Below are positions 1 through 7,636 of a stretch of 64,000 bases of DNA, piece by piece (within the stretch, counting starts at the first letter, position 1; every line of letters starts with the position of its first letter). The stretch is from Hyphomicrobiales bacterium (lineage in GTDB: Bacteria; Pseudomonadota; Alphaproteobacteria; Rhizobiales; Rhizobiaceae): assembly GCA_900471925.1 (NCBI GenBank), contig UCGV01000027.1, forward strand, positions 1 through 64,000. The letters are read 5' to 3'. Both the position numbers and the translations under genes were made by a program. A model generated the notes under the pieces. That model did not search any database. It saw only the letters and a list, made by a program, of their open reading frames with translations, and was not told where the DNA came from.

Positions 1-245
1 ATTTTTGTAACAGGTTGATTCGACAGGGCATTTTCTCCCGAAAACTTATCCACAACCCGCCTTGCATAGCGATGTTCCTGAAAAATCTTTTACCAGGCGA
101 TAAAAACCGCCCGAAACTGGTCTCAGAAATGCGGAAAGAACTCGAAAAACCAGCGGCTTGACCAAATTTATGGTTAACGCCTGATAAATGAAACCGATAT
201 CCCAACTGTCAAACTACCGTCATATCGGATTATCGGTGAAAGCGC
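1..245. other. Intergenic region, no gene seen
   Basis: AT-richer stretch at the window edge. It holds one perfect DnaA-box-like nonamer (TTATCCACA, 46-54) and no supported coding frame. A 66-codon frame from 188 runs into the next gene out of frame and has no ribosome binding site, so it is not called. Confidence 0.5.
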
Positions 246-270
246 GGAACCTAACGCGCTTTCCAGTGTT
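246..270 (+). promoter_or_regulatory. EcfG/RpoE2-type promoter for the DUF883 gene
   Basis: GGAAC (246-250), 18 bases, then TT (269-270). This fits the GGAAC-N18/19-TT pattern known for the alphaproteobacterial general stress sigma factor. It ends 30 bases before the ATG at 301. Three other small genes in the window carry the same signal. Confidence 0.6.
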
Positions 271-300
271 TTCTCCCCCATCAAAGGAAAGGAGACAGAC

Positions 301-639
301 ATGGCCGCCAACACCGATGATCTCAGAACATCCGTCAGCAAAGATATCGCCGCCCTGCAGCAGGAAGTGTCCCGCCTGCAGAAGATGATTTCCGCACAGG
401 GCGCCGAAGCCTATTACGAAGTACGCGACCGCGCCGGCAAGGCTTACGAAGATGCCCTTCCCCGTGCGAAAAGCGCAGTTGCGCAGATCAAGGCGGAGGG
501 CGCTGCCGTCGCCGGCACAGCCAGGGAGCATCCGGCCGCCACCACGACGGCCCTCCTCGTCGCCGGAGCGATCGGATTCCTCGCGGGCTATATCCTCTCC
601 GGATCATCGCAGCCCGAACCGCGCCATTGGTGGCGCTGA
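301..639 (+). CDS. DUF883/ElaB-YqjD-like membrane-anchored protein
   Basis: 112-residue protein with the layout of the ElaB/YqjD/DUF883 family. It has an N-terminal amphipathic helical region (about 1-75) rich in Ala, Glu, Lys and Gln, then one hydrophobic C-terminal segment (about 82-101, with GAIGFLAGYIL) and a short polar tail. In E. coli such proteins anchor to the inner membrane and associate with ribosomes in stationary phase; that role is only inferred here. The ATG is preceded by AAAGGAGA, a strong ribosome binding site. The gene stands alone between an EcfG-like promoter and a hairpin, which fits a stress-induced monocistronic unit. Confidence 0.75.
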   Translation: MAANTDDLRTSVSKDIAALQQEVSRLQKMISAQGAEAYYEVRDRAGKAYEDALPRAKSAVAQIKAEGAAVAGTAREHPAATTTALLVAGAIGFLAGYILSGSSQPEPRHWWR

Positions 640-669
640 ACACCGATACGTCCTCTCGATAAATTTTAT

Positions 670-702
670 CGCATCCTGCAAATCCAATTTTTGCAGGATG
701 CG
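670..702 (+). terminator. 13-bp perfect hairpin after the DUF883 gene
   Basis: CGCATCCTGCAAA (670-682) pairs perfectly with 690-702 across a 7-base loop. There is no U-run after it, so it is either a weak or Rho-assisted terminator or an mRNA 3'-end stabiliser. Confidence 0.5.
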
Positions 703-774
703 TAAATACTTATGTCTTAGAAAAACCAATTTTTAATGCCAGCGATGGGAACATAAAAATGAAGGGAGGACATC

Positions 775-981
775 ATGGACAACAAAAGAGAGAAGCTGAT
801 CGTTGAAGTCAGCGTCGATGGCGGCGAAGGACGCCGTGCCGTTGGCATCATGAATATGCGTCAGGCCCTTGATCTGCCCGAAATGCCGAGCCTGGCCTAT
901 ACGCATCCGGACCCGGCCAAGGCCGCAGCCGGCATTGTGATGAACCGCCAGGAGCTTGCCGGCTTCATGGGCTGCGCTTGA
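775..981 (+). CDS. Small hypothetical protein, 68 aa
   Basis: Unrecognised 68-residue acidic, soluble-looking protein. It has no signal peptide, membrane segment or cysteine cluster. The start is well supported by GGGAGGA five bases before the ATG. The sequence has a Val/Glu-rich beginning (KLIVEVSVDGGEG) and an Ala-rich middle. It lies between a stress-type DUF883 gene and a pseudouridine synthase gene, with its own upstream gap of about 70 bases after the hairpin. Codon use is like that of the neighbours. No function can be assigned. Confidence 0.6.
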   Translation: MDNKREKLIVEVSVDGGEGRRAVGIMNMRQALDLPEMPSLAYTHPDPAKAAAGIVMNRQELAGFMGCA

Positions 982-1147
982 GCGCATGACATAAGTTCTT
1001 TCCCGTCTGCTGCGTTTCATCTGAAGCGCAAATACGTTCCGATGGCATTTGCATAATCCGCTCCCCAAAATATGAGCTTCCATTGCTGGCATCCTTGCGC
1101 CGTTCATGCCAAGAACGGCTTCGCAATCGCGCATTGGGGATGGCGAA

Positions 1148-1951
1148 GTGAAAGGCCGGCGAGCACCGCAAAAAACACGCGAACGGAATAGACCCGAGGC
1201 CGAACCGGCCGGCAAGCGGGTCACGCTTCCTCGTGCCCTCTCAAAACTCGGATATTGCTCCCGCACCCAAGCTGAACGCCTGATAGCGGATGGCCGCGTC
1301 GCGGTCGGCGATCGCATCGTCACCGATATCTCGGCATGGGTCGATCTTTCCACCGCCCTTATCAAGGTCGATGGCCGGGAAATCGCCGCGGAGACCAGGA
1401 TCTATCTGATGCTTAACAAGCCCCGCGGGCTCGTGACGACCCGTCACGACCCCGAGGGTCGGCCGACGGTCTATGACTGCCTCGTCGAATTCGATGTTCC
1501 GCACCTCTCCCCCGTCGGCCGTCTCGACAAAGCAAGCGAGGGGCTTTTGCTCTTCACCAACGATACCGAATTCGCCCAGTCGCTCCTCGACCCGATTACC
1601 CATGTCTCGAAATCCTATCATGTCCAGATCGACCGGATCGCCGACGATGACATGCTCGCGGCCATGACGTCGGGTCTTCGCCACGACGGCGAGCTGCTGC
1701 GTGCCACAGCTGCGCGTAAACTGCGCGAAGGCGACCGCAACTCCTGGATCGAGGTGGAACTGCAGGAGGGCCGCAACCGGCAAATCCGCCGGATGCTGGA
1801 AGCGCTCGATATTTCCTGCCTGAGGCTCGTACGCGTCGCGATCGGCGGACTGGAACTCGGGGACCTGCCAAAGGGATCCGTCCGAGCATTGACGGACTCC
1901 GAACTGAAAGATTTGCGCCGCAAGGTCGCCGGCAAGGCGATACGGGATTGA
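1148..1951 (+). CDS. rRNA pseudouridine synthase (RsuA/RluB/RluE family)
   Basis: Isomerises a specific uridine in rRNA to pseudouridine. An N-terminal S4 RNA-binding domain (about residues 26-70, with LSKLGYCSRTQAERLI) precedes the catalytic domain. That domain carries the family motif GRLDKASEGLLLF, whose Asp is the catalytic residue, and a C-terminal EGRNRQIRRML motif typical of RsuA-type enzymes. I chose GTG 1148 (267 aa), which has GGGGATGG upstream, over the in-frame ATG at 1106, which has no ribosome binding site. The stop is 2 bases from the next ATG, so it is co-transcribed with the phosphoribosyltransferase. Which rRNA position is modified cannot be read from the sequence. Confidence 0.85.
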   Translation: MKGRRAPQKTRERNRPEAEPAGKRVTLPRALSKLGYCSRTQAERLIADGRVAVGDRIVTDISAWVDLSTALIKVDGREIAAETRIYLMLNKPRGLVTTRHDPEGRPTVYDCLVEFDVPHLSPVGRLDKASEGLLLFTNDTEFAQSLLDPITHVSKSYHVQIDRIADDDMLAAMTSGLRHDGELLRATAARKLREGDRNSWIEVELQEGRNRQIRRMLEALDISCLRLVRVAIGGLELGDLPKGSVRALTDSELKDLRRKVAGKAIRD

Positions 1952-1953
1952 GA

Positions 1954-2646
1954 ATGAACCAGATGATGCCGCATGATTTCTGGCAGGAGATCCACCCGCC
2001 AGGCAGTTTCGAGACGAACGGCGATTTCACCTCCTTCTTCGTTGCGGAACTCGAAGACGGAAGACAGCTGCGGCTGCCGATCCGGGTGCTTTCCGACGGC
2101 GACCATGCGCTGGCCTCACTGATCGTCAATCAGGCAAGCTTCGCAGTTCTGGATGCCCTGGCTGAAAATCTGGCGGCAAAAATAGAAGCATCGGGCATCG
2201 ACGTGATCGCCGGCCTGCCGACGCTCGGTCTGACGCTTGCCGCTGCCGTCGCTCAGAAGCTCGGTCATCGCCGTTATGTGCCGCTCGGCACATCCCGCAA
2301 ATTCTGGTATCGCGACGACCTGTCGGTCCCCCTCTCCTCCATCACCACGCCCGGACAACAGAAACGGCTCTATGTCGATCCCCGCATGCTGCCGCTCCTC
2401 GAAGGACGCCGCGTCGCACTGATCGATGACGTCATATCAAGCGGAACCTCCATCGTCGCGGGGCTAGACCTGCTCGCGGGCTGCGGCATAGAACCTGTCG
2501 TCGTCGGCGCGGCCATGCTGCAATCCGATCGCTGGCGTGCGAAACTGGATGCCGCAGGACCGCAGTGGCGAGCGCGCACGAAGAGCGTTTTCACAACACC
2601 CATCCTGGAGCGGACGGCCGAAGGAAAATGGCGCCGACCCGCCTGA
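1954..2646 (+). CDS. Type I phosphoribosyltransferase family protein
   Basis: 230-residue protein with a type I PRTase fold. The PRPP-binding loop VALIDDVISSGTS lies at about residues 150-162. It is preceded by a GLPTLGLTLAAAVAQKLG region typical of adenine-PRTase-like enzymes, and an SRKFWYRDDLSVP hood-like segment may define the base. These enzymes transfer a nucleobase to PRPP or act as regulators; the substrate here is unknown. The ATG at 1954 is preferred over TTG 1948. The gene follows the pseudouridine synthase by 2 bases and lies upstream of an SLC13-type permease. Confidence 0.75.
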   Translation: MNQMMPHDFWQEIHPPGSFETNGDFTSFFVAELEDGRQLRLPIRVLSDGDHALASLIVNQASFAVLDALAENLAAKIEASGIDVIAGLPTLGLTLAAAVAQKLGHRRYVPLGTSRKFWYRDDLSVPLSSITTPGQQKRLYVDPRMLPLLEGRRVALIDDVISSGTSIVAGLDLLAGCGIEPVVVGAAMLQSDRWRAKLDAAGPQWRARTKSVFTTPILERTAEGKWRRPA

Positions 2647-2755
2647 CCGGCAGCGTGTCCGCACGCAGGAACCAACATATTCTTTCGTCTGAGCGGACTG
2701 TACAGGGCCGGACGAAAAGCTACAGTCGGCGGGTGATCGAATACGGGAACCACCG

Positions 2756-4498
2756 ATGACGCTCGAGCAAGCAGCCCTCCTGATCCTGCTGGTCGCGATG
2801 CTCTTCCTGTTCTCCCTCGACCGCCTGCGCATGGAAGTCATCTCGATCGGCGGATTGCTTGCTGGCTACGTGCTCGGCCTTTATCCCTCCGATGCGATCT
2901 TTTCCGGTTTCGCCAGCCCCGTCGTCATCACAGTCGTCGAAATCCTGCTGGTCGTTCAGGTACTGGCACGCACCAGGCTGTTTGACCGTCTGGCAGAGCG
3001 CTTCGTTGCGTCGGGGCGGCCGCATTTGCAGGTCATACTGGGCGTTTCCGCCCTGACCGGCTTCATTTCCATTTTCATGAACAATATTGGCGCTTTCGCC
3101 ATCACACTACCGCTGGCCTTGCGTCTGAGCACGCTGATGAACATCCCACGCCGGCAACTGGTGATGCCGATCTCTTTCGCCGCTCTCCTCGGCGGCCTCG
3201 TCTCATTGATCGGCACTCCCGCCAATCTTCTCGTGAGCGATGCGCTGGAAAAGGCCACAGGCACAGGTTTCCGCTTCTTCGATTTCGCCTATGTCGGCCT
3301 ACCCGTCGCCATAACGGGTATTCTGCTGATCGCGCTGATCGTCCGGCGCCTGTTTTCCGAGCCGGACGAGATCGCGGAAGCCCCCGCCCCTGCCATTCGC
3401 CGCATCGTGGTGGAGCGCAGCATTCCGGAGCATTCGCCGCTCGTCGGCGTCACGCTTACCCAATGTCCCGAGCGTTTCGGTATCCAGCCCTATGCGTTGA
3501 TCCGCCAGAAAGCCTTCGTCTTCGGCCCGCTGGAGCAATCGGTCATCGAGCCCGGCGACATCCTGCTGGCACAAGGCGCGGATTCGATCTTCGCCGATCT
3601 CAGCGCCTCGCAGGCCTTGGTACAGGAAACCCATCCGCACGGACTGCAGCCGGATTTTACCAGCATCGAAGCCGTCGTCATGCCGGAGAGCACGATCGTC
3701 GGCTCACGCATCGCATCGCTTGAAGTCTTCCGCAATCGGGCCGTCACGGTATCGGCACTGTCGATGCGCTCTCCTCGTATCGAGGGGCGTTTTGCCGACC
3801 TGCAGCTTTCGATTGGAGACATACTGGTACTGGAAGGCCCGAAGACAGCGATAATGGAAGCACTGGAAGAATGCGAGTGCCTGCCGCTTGCTTCTGCAGC
3901 CCCTTCCTCCTCCTCATCGGCCTCATGGCAGCCGTTTGCGATCCTTGCCTGCGGCGTCGCAGCTTCCGCCTTCGGTCTGCGTCCCGATATCGCCCTTGCC
4001 TTCGTGGTGCTAGCGCTCGCGCTGCCCGGCTATCTCAACATCCGCCACGCGATGGCGGATCTCAACTGGCCGATCATCATCATGCTGGCGGCGATGATCC
4101 CGATCGGACAGGCAGTCGCAACGACGGGGACGGCCGAAACCATCGCCATATGGCTAAGCCTCGTCATTCCTGTCAGCCAGCCCTTGTGGGGCATCGCGCT
4201 GGTGCTGTTTCTTGCCATCGCGCTGACGCCCTTCGTCAACAACGCAACCGTCGCGATCGTGCTTGCCCCAATCGCCCTGGAATTTGCCAAAGCCGGCCAG
4301 CATCCGCCGCAAGCCTATATGATCGCCGTCGCCGCAGGCGCCTCGCTGGATTTCCTCACTCCCTTCGGGCATCACAACAATACGCTGTCAATGAGCATCG
4401 GCAGCTACCGCTTCGGCGATTTCCTGCGCGCCGGCTGGCCGCTGACGCTCGCCGGTTATATATTGGCGCTCATTCTCATTGCTCTCTTCTGGCTTTGA
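2756..4498 (+). CDS. SLC13-type (DASS) permease with TrkA-C domains
   Basis: 580-residue inner membrane transporter. An N-terminal block of membrane helices (to about residue 200) contains the family motif GTPANLLVSDALEKA. Next comes a soluble insert (about 215-385) that looks like two RCK_C/TrkA-C ligand-binding domains, then a second helix block with TPFVNNATVAIVLAPIALEFA. This layout is typical of bacterial SLC13/CitMHS-like anion:Na+ symporters whose substrate (sulfate, dicarboxylate or other anion) is often unknown. The ATG follows ACGGGA. The 109-base gap from the phosphoribosyltransferase shows no terminator, so read-through is possible. Confidence 0.8.
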   Translation: MTLEQAALLILLVAMLFLFSLDRLRMEVISIGGLLAGYVLGLYPSDAIFSGFASPVVITVVEILLVVQVLARTRLFDRLAERFVASGRPHLQVILGVSALTGFISIFMNNIGAFAITLPLALRLSTLMNIPRRQLVMPISFAALLGGLVSLIGTPANLLVSDALEKATGTGFRFFDFAYVGLPVAITGILLIALIVRRLFSEPDEIAEAPAPAIRRIVVERSIPEHSPLVGVTLTQCPERFGIQPYALIRQKAFVFGPLEQSVIEPGDILLAQGADSIFADLSASQALVQETHPHGLQPDFTSIEAVVMPESTIVGSRIASLEVFRNRAVTVSALSMRSPRIEGRFADLQLSIGDILVLEGPKTAIMEALEECECLPLASAAPSSSSSASWQPFAILACGVAASAFGLRPDIALAFVVLALALPGYLNIRHAMADLNWPIIIMLAAMIPIGQAVATTGTAETIAIWLSLVIPVSQPLWGIALVLFLAIALTPFVNNATVAIVLAPIALEFAKAGQHPPQAYMIAVAAGASLDFLTPFGHHNNTLSMSIGSYRFGDFLRAGWPLTLAGYILALILIALFWL

Positions 4499-4575
4499 AT
4501 GAGCCTTTGCTTGACTTCCCCGGCAATGAAACTAGAGCAGGGATATCTCAGCCGATAGAAGGATAGCCAAGCGCC

Positions 4576-5520
4576 GTGCGTATTCTCACCGAAGCTCATT
4601 TCCCGGAACTGCCGAACTACTACCGTGGCAAGGTGCGCGAGAATTACGATCTTCCGGATGGACGGCGCATCATCATCAGCACGGACCGGCTGAGCGCCTT
4701 CGACCGCATCCTCACCTGCATTCCCTACAAGGGACAGGTGCTGACGCAGACGGCCCGCTATTGGTTCGAGGCAACGAAAGACATCTGCCCCAATCACGTT
4801 CTCGACTATCCCGACCCGAATGTGGTTATCGGCAAGCGGCTCGATATTCTTCCGGTCGAAATCGTGGTGCGCGGTTATCTCGCCGGCACGACGGGCACCT
4901 CGATCCTGACGCTCTATAAGAAGGGCGAGCGGGAAATGTACGGCATGCGCCTGCCGGACGGCATGCGCGACAACCAGATCCTTCCCGAACCGGTCATCAC
5001 GCCGACAAGCAAGGAATTCGACGGCGGCCACGACGAACCGCTGACACCGGCTGAAATCGTCAGCCGTGGTCTGCTGACCGAAGAACAGTGGGAGACACTT
5101 TCCCGGTATGCGCTGGCGCTCTTCGCCCGCGGCCAGCAAATGGCGGCAAAGCGCGGGCTGATCCTCGTCGATACCAAATACGAATTTGGCACGGACAAGG
5201 ATGGCAACATCATTCTCGCCGACGAGATCCATACGCCCGACAGCAGCCGTTACTGGGTGGCCGAGAGCTATCCTGCCGCCTTTGAAGCCGGCAAGCGCCC
5301 GGAAAGCTTCGACAAGGATTTCGTCCGCGCCTGGGTGGCCGAACGTTGCGATCCCTATAAGGATGAAATTCCGGAAATTCCGGCCGAGCTGATCGAGCAG
5401 ACTTCCGCCGTCTATATCAAGGCCTATGAATGGATCACCGGCGAACGTTTCGCGCCCGACGACCGCGGCGAAACGCCTGTGGCGCGTGTCCGCGCAAATC
5501 TGGCGCCCTATTTCCCCTGA
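4576..5520 (+). CDS. purC: SAICAR synthase (PurC)
   Basis: Condenses CAIR with aspartate using ATP to give SAICAR in de novo purine synthesis. The 314-residue protein begins with the PurC signature [30 protein letters not shown] region and has the [12 protein letters not shown] motif and the VDTKYEFG segment, all in family order. It is of the longer type (about 300 residues) with a C-terminal extension. The start is GTG 4576, with GAAGGA about 9-13 bases upstream. A CTTGAC element near 4510 is a possible -35 box. Rhizobia often carry a second, shorter PurC; whether one exists elsewhere cannot be judged. Confidence 0.93.
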   Translation: MRILTEAHFPELPNYYRGKVRENYDLPDGRRIIISTDRLSAFDRILTCIPYKGQVLTQTARYWFEATKDICPNHVLDYPDPNVVIGKRLDILPVEIVVRGYLAGTTGTSILTLYKKGEREMYGMRLPDGMRDNQILPEPVITPTSKEFDGGHDEPLTPAEIVSRGLLTEEQWETLSRYALALFARGQQMAAKRGLILVDTKYEFGTDKDGNIILADEIHTPDSSRYWVAESYPAAFEAGKRPESFDKDFVRAWVAERCDPYKDEIPEIPAELIEQTSAVYIKAYEWITGERFAPDDRGETPVARVRANLAPYFP

Positions 5521-5618
5521 GCCGATGAAACCGGTGCTGCGAGCCTGCTTGCAGGTTTCCAGCCGATCGCGCTAGCATAAAGAAAAAGGGGTGCCGGGCC
5601 CGGCCCGGCGGGGGACAT

Positions 5619-6221
5619 ATGGCACGCAGGCCAAGACGCAAGGCCGAAGAGACCCGAGAGGATATTCTCTCGATGGCAGAGACACTGTTTCGCCAGCGTG
5701 GCTTTGTCGCCGTTTCCATCGCCGACATCGCTTCATCGCTGCATATGTCCCCAGCCAACGTCTTCAAGCATTTCCACTCGAAGGCTGCGCTCGTCGACGC
5801 GATTACCGAGCGGCACCTGGGCAATGCCACGGACCGTTTCGCCGCCGTCGATTCCAATCTACCACCGAAGGAACAGCTGCTGAGCTTCGTGCTGCGCCTG
5901 CTGGACAGCCATCTCCAGGATATAAGAGAGAACCCCTACATCTTCGAAATGGTCATAGCGACCATCGAGTCCAAGCTCGAAGCCGGCCAGCGTTATCGCG
6001 AACGTATCGAGCAGACCCTTGGCGGAATCATCCGCGATGGCGTGGCCGGCGGCCGCTACCATTGCGACAATACCGATGCCGCCGCCAGCACGGTTGCGGA
6101 CGTTCTGTCCTGTGTCCTTCATCCGATCCTCATCGCCAAGGATGACAAGAACGCGCTCATCCACCGCGCGGAAAAAATCGTGTGTTTTGTCGATGCCGCA
6201 CTGCAAAATAACGCTTGCTAA
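5619..6221 (+). CDS. TetR/AcrR-family transcriptional repressor
   Basis: 200-residue regulator. The N-terminal TetR helix-turn-helix spans about residues 10-56, with QRGFVAVSIADIASSLHMSPANVFKHFHSK. A helical ligand-binding domain follows. The ATG has GGGGGA 5 bases upstream. The gene sits directly ahead of an RND efflux operon in the same direction, and a palindromic candidate operator starts at its stop codon, so it most likely represses the pump (and possibly itself) until a toxic ligand binds. The inducer is unknown. Confidence 0.88.
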   Translation: MARRPRRKAEETREDILSMAETLFRQRGFVAVSIADIASSLHMSPANVFKHFHSKAALVDAITERHLGNATDRFAAVDSNLPPKEQLLSFVLRLLDSHLQDIRENPYIFEMVIATIESKLEAGQRYRERIEQTLGGIIRDGVAGGRYHCDNTDAAASTVADVLSCVLHPILIAKDDKNALIHRAEKIVCFVDAALQNNAC

Positions 6222-6247
6222 GTGACGATTGGTGACTTACGTCACTT
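6220..6247 (+). promoter_or_regulatory. Candidate TetR operator ahead of the efflux genes
   Basis: Nested inverted repeats: outer AAGTGACG (6220-6227) with CGTCACTT (6240-6247), inner GTGAC-TTAC-GTCAC (6232-6245). It lies between the TetR stop and the membrane fusion protein gene, the expected place for a repressor site. Confidence 0.5.
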
Positions 6248-6371
6248 CATAAAGCTTTTCTTAATATCGGATAACGGCATCTGTATCCGGATCAATCACC
6301 ATGCTTATAAGAATGGCGCCCGTATGGGCCGTGGATTGAAACGCTACTGCCAACCGCACAGGGAATTCAGA

Positions 6372-7586
6372 ATGATCCGGCGTGCCCTTCTCGTCTCCTC
6401 GGCCCTCGCGCTCGTGGTGGGCCTTGCGGCCTGTAACGACAGCAGCAGCAAGCCCGCCGCCAAGGCGGGTGCGGGCGCTGCGCAGCAGGCCGCACCGGTC
6501 GGCGTGGTGACACTGAAGAAGGACACCTATCCAATCACCACGATCCTTCCCGGTCGTGCCGAAGCCTTCCAGGTGGCCGATATCAGGCCGCAGGTAAATG
6601 GCATCATCCGCGAAATTGCCTTCAAGGAGGGCGGCGAGGTTAAGAAGGGCGACATGCTCTACCAGATCGACGATGCGGCCTATCGCGCCACTGTCGAGCA
6701 GGCGCAGGCAGCCATCTCCAAGGCCCAGGCCAGCGTGCCGAGCGCGCAGAGCAATTTCGACCGCTATCAGCGGCTGGTTGGCAGTGGCGCAACGCAGATC
6801 GAGTTCGAGAACGCCCGCACCGCGCTCGCCCAGGCAAATGCCGAGGTTGAGGCCGCGAAAGCCGCCCTGACCGCTGCCCAGATCGACCTCGACCATACGA
6901 AGATTACCGCTCCCTTCGACGGCGTGATCGACCAGACGGCCTATAATATCGGCAACGTCGTCGCCGCGAACCAGTCGACGGCTTTGACCACCATCCGTCA
7001 GCTCGACCCGATCTACATTTCGCTGACGGAATCGAGCACCAACCTGCTGAAGCTGCGCGATGCGATTGCCGATGGGCAGGTCAAGGGCGGGAACACGAAT
7101 GTCGCCTTCCGCCTGATCCTTGAGGATGGCCGTGAATACAATCAGAAGGGCAAGCTCGACATGTCGAAGCAAGTCGTCAGCGAAACGACCGGCACCTTCA
7201 TCATTCGCGTAGTGTTCCCCAATCCGGATCGCGTCGTCCTGCCGGGCATGTATGTGCGCGCCACCGTCGAACTCGGTTCCGAACCCGGATATGCGCTGCC
7301 GCAACTCGCCACGACCCGTGACGCCAACGGCCGTCTGGTGGCGCAATTCGTTTCAGCCGAAGGCAAGGTCGAGAGCCGCGTGTTCGAAAATGCCACGCCT
7401 TCCAACAATTCCTGGCTGGTGACACAGGACGTGAAGGATGGCGATCAGCTCATCGTCAGCGGCCTGCAGTCGATTGTAGCAGGCATGCCGGTAAAGCCGG
7501 TTCCGATGAAGATCAACGATAGCGGCGTGGTTGTCCCTGCCGATCAGCCCGCGGCCGGAGGCGAACAGAAGCCCGCAGCAAATTGA
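6372..7586 (+). CDS. RND efflux periplasmic adaptor (membrane fusion protein, AcrA/MexA type)
   Basis: 404-residue periplasmic lipoprotein adaptor of a tripartite RND pump. The signal peptide ends in a lipobox (VVGLAAC, Cys at about residue 21). Beta-barrel and lipoyl segments flank a long alpha-hairpin (about 100-170, Ala/Gln-rich: AQAAISKAQASVPSAQS). The half-motif KITAPFDGVIDQTAYNIGN is characteristic of HlyD/AcrA adaptors. The ATG at 6372 is preferred because it starts the signal peptide and follows AGGGA; the open frame extends 50 codons upstream without support. The RND permease follows after 50 bases. Confidence 0.92.
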   Translation: MIRRALLVSSALALVVGLAACNDSSSKPAAKAGAGAAQQAAPVGVVTLKKDTYPITTILPGRAEAFQVADIRPQVNGIIREIAFKEGGEVKKGDMLYQIDDAAYRATVEQAQAAISKAQASVPSAQSNFDRYQRLVGSGATQIEFENARTALAQANAEVEAAKAALTAAQIDLDHTKITAPFDGVIDQTAYNIGNVVAANQSTALTTIRQLDPIYISLTESSTNLLKLRDAIADGQVKGGNTNVAFRLILEDGREYNQKGKLDMSKQVVSETTGTFIIRVVFPNPDRVVLPGMYVRATVELGSEPGYALPQLATTRDANGRLVAQFVSAEGKVESRVFENATPSNNSWLVTQDVKDGDQLIVSGLQSIVAGMPVKPVPMKINDSGVVVPADQPAAGGEQKPAAN

Positions 7587-7636
7587 TGCGCGGGCTTTTC
7601 CACATCGTCACCGTACCAGCCGCACAGGAATAACCG

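Noticed and set aside
46-54. Perfect DnaA box, possible replication origin
   Set aside because: A single box without a cluster, AT-rich unwinding region or origin-linked genes (hemE, parAB, dnaA) is not evidence of an origin.
188-388. 66-codon frame overlapping the DUF883 gene start
   Set aside because: No ribosome binding site; it overlaps the EcfG promoter and a better-supported gene in another frame.
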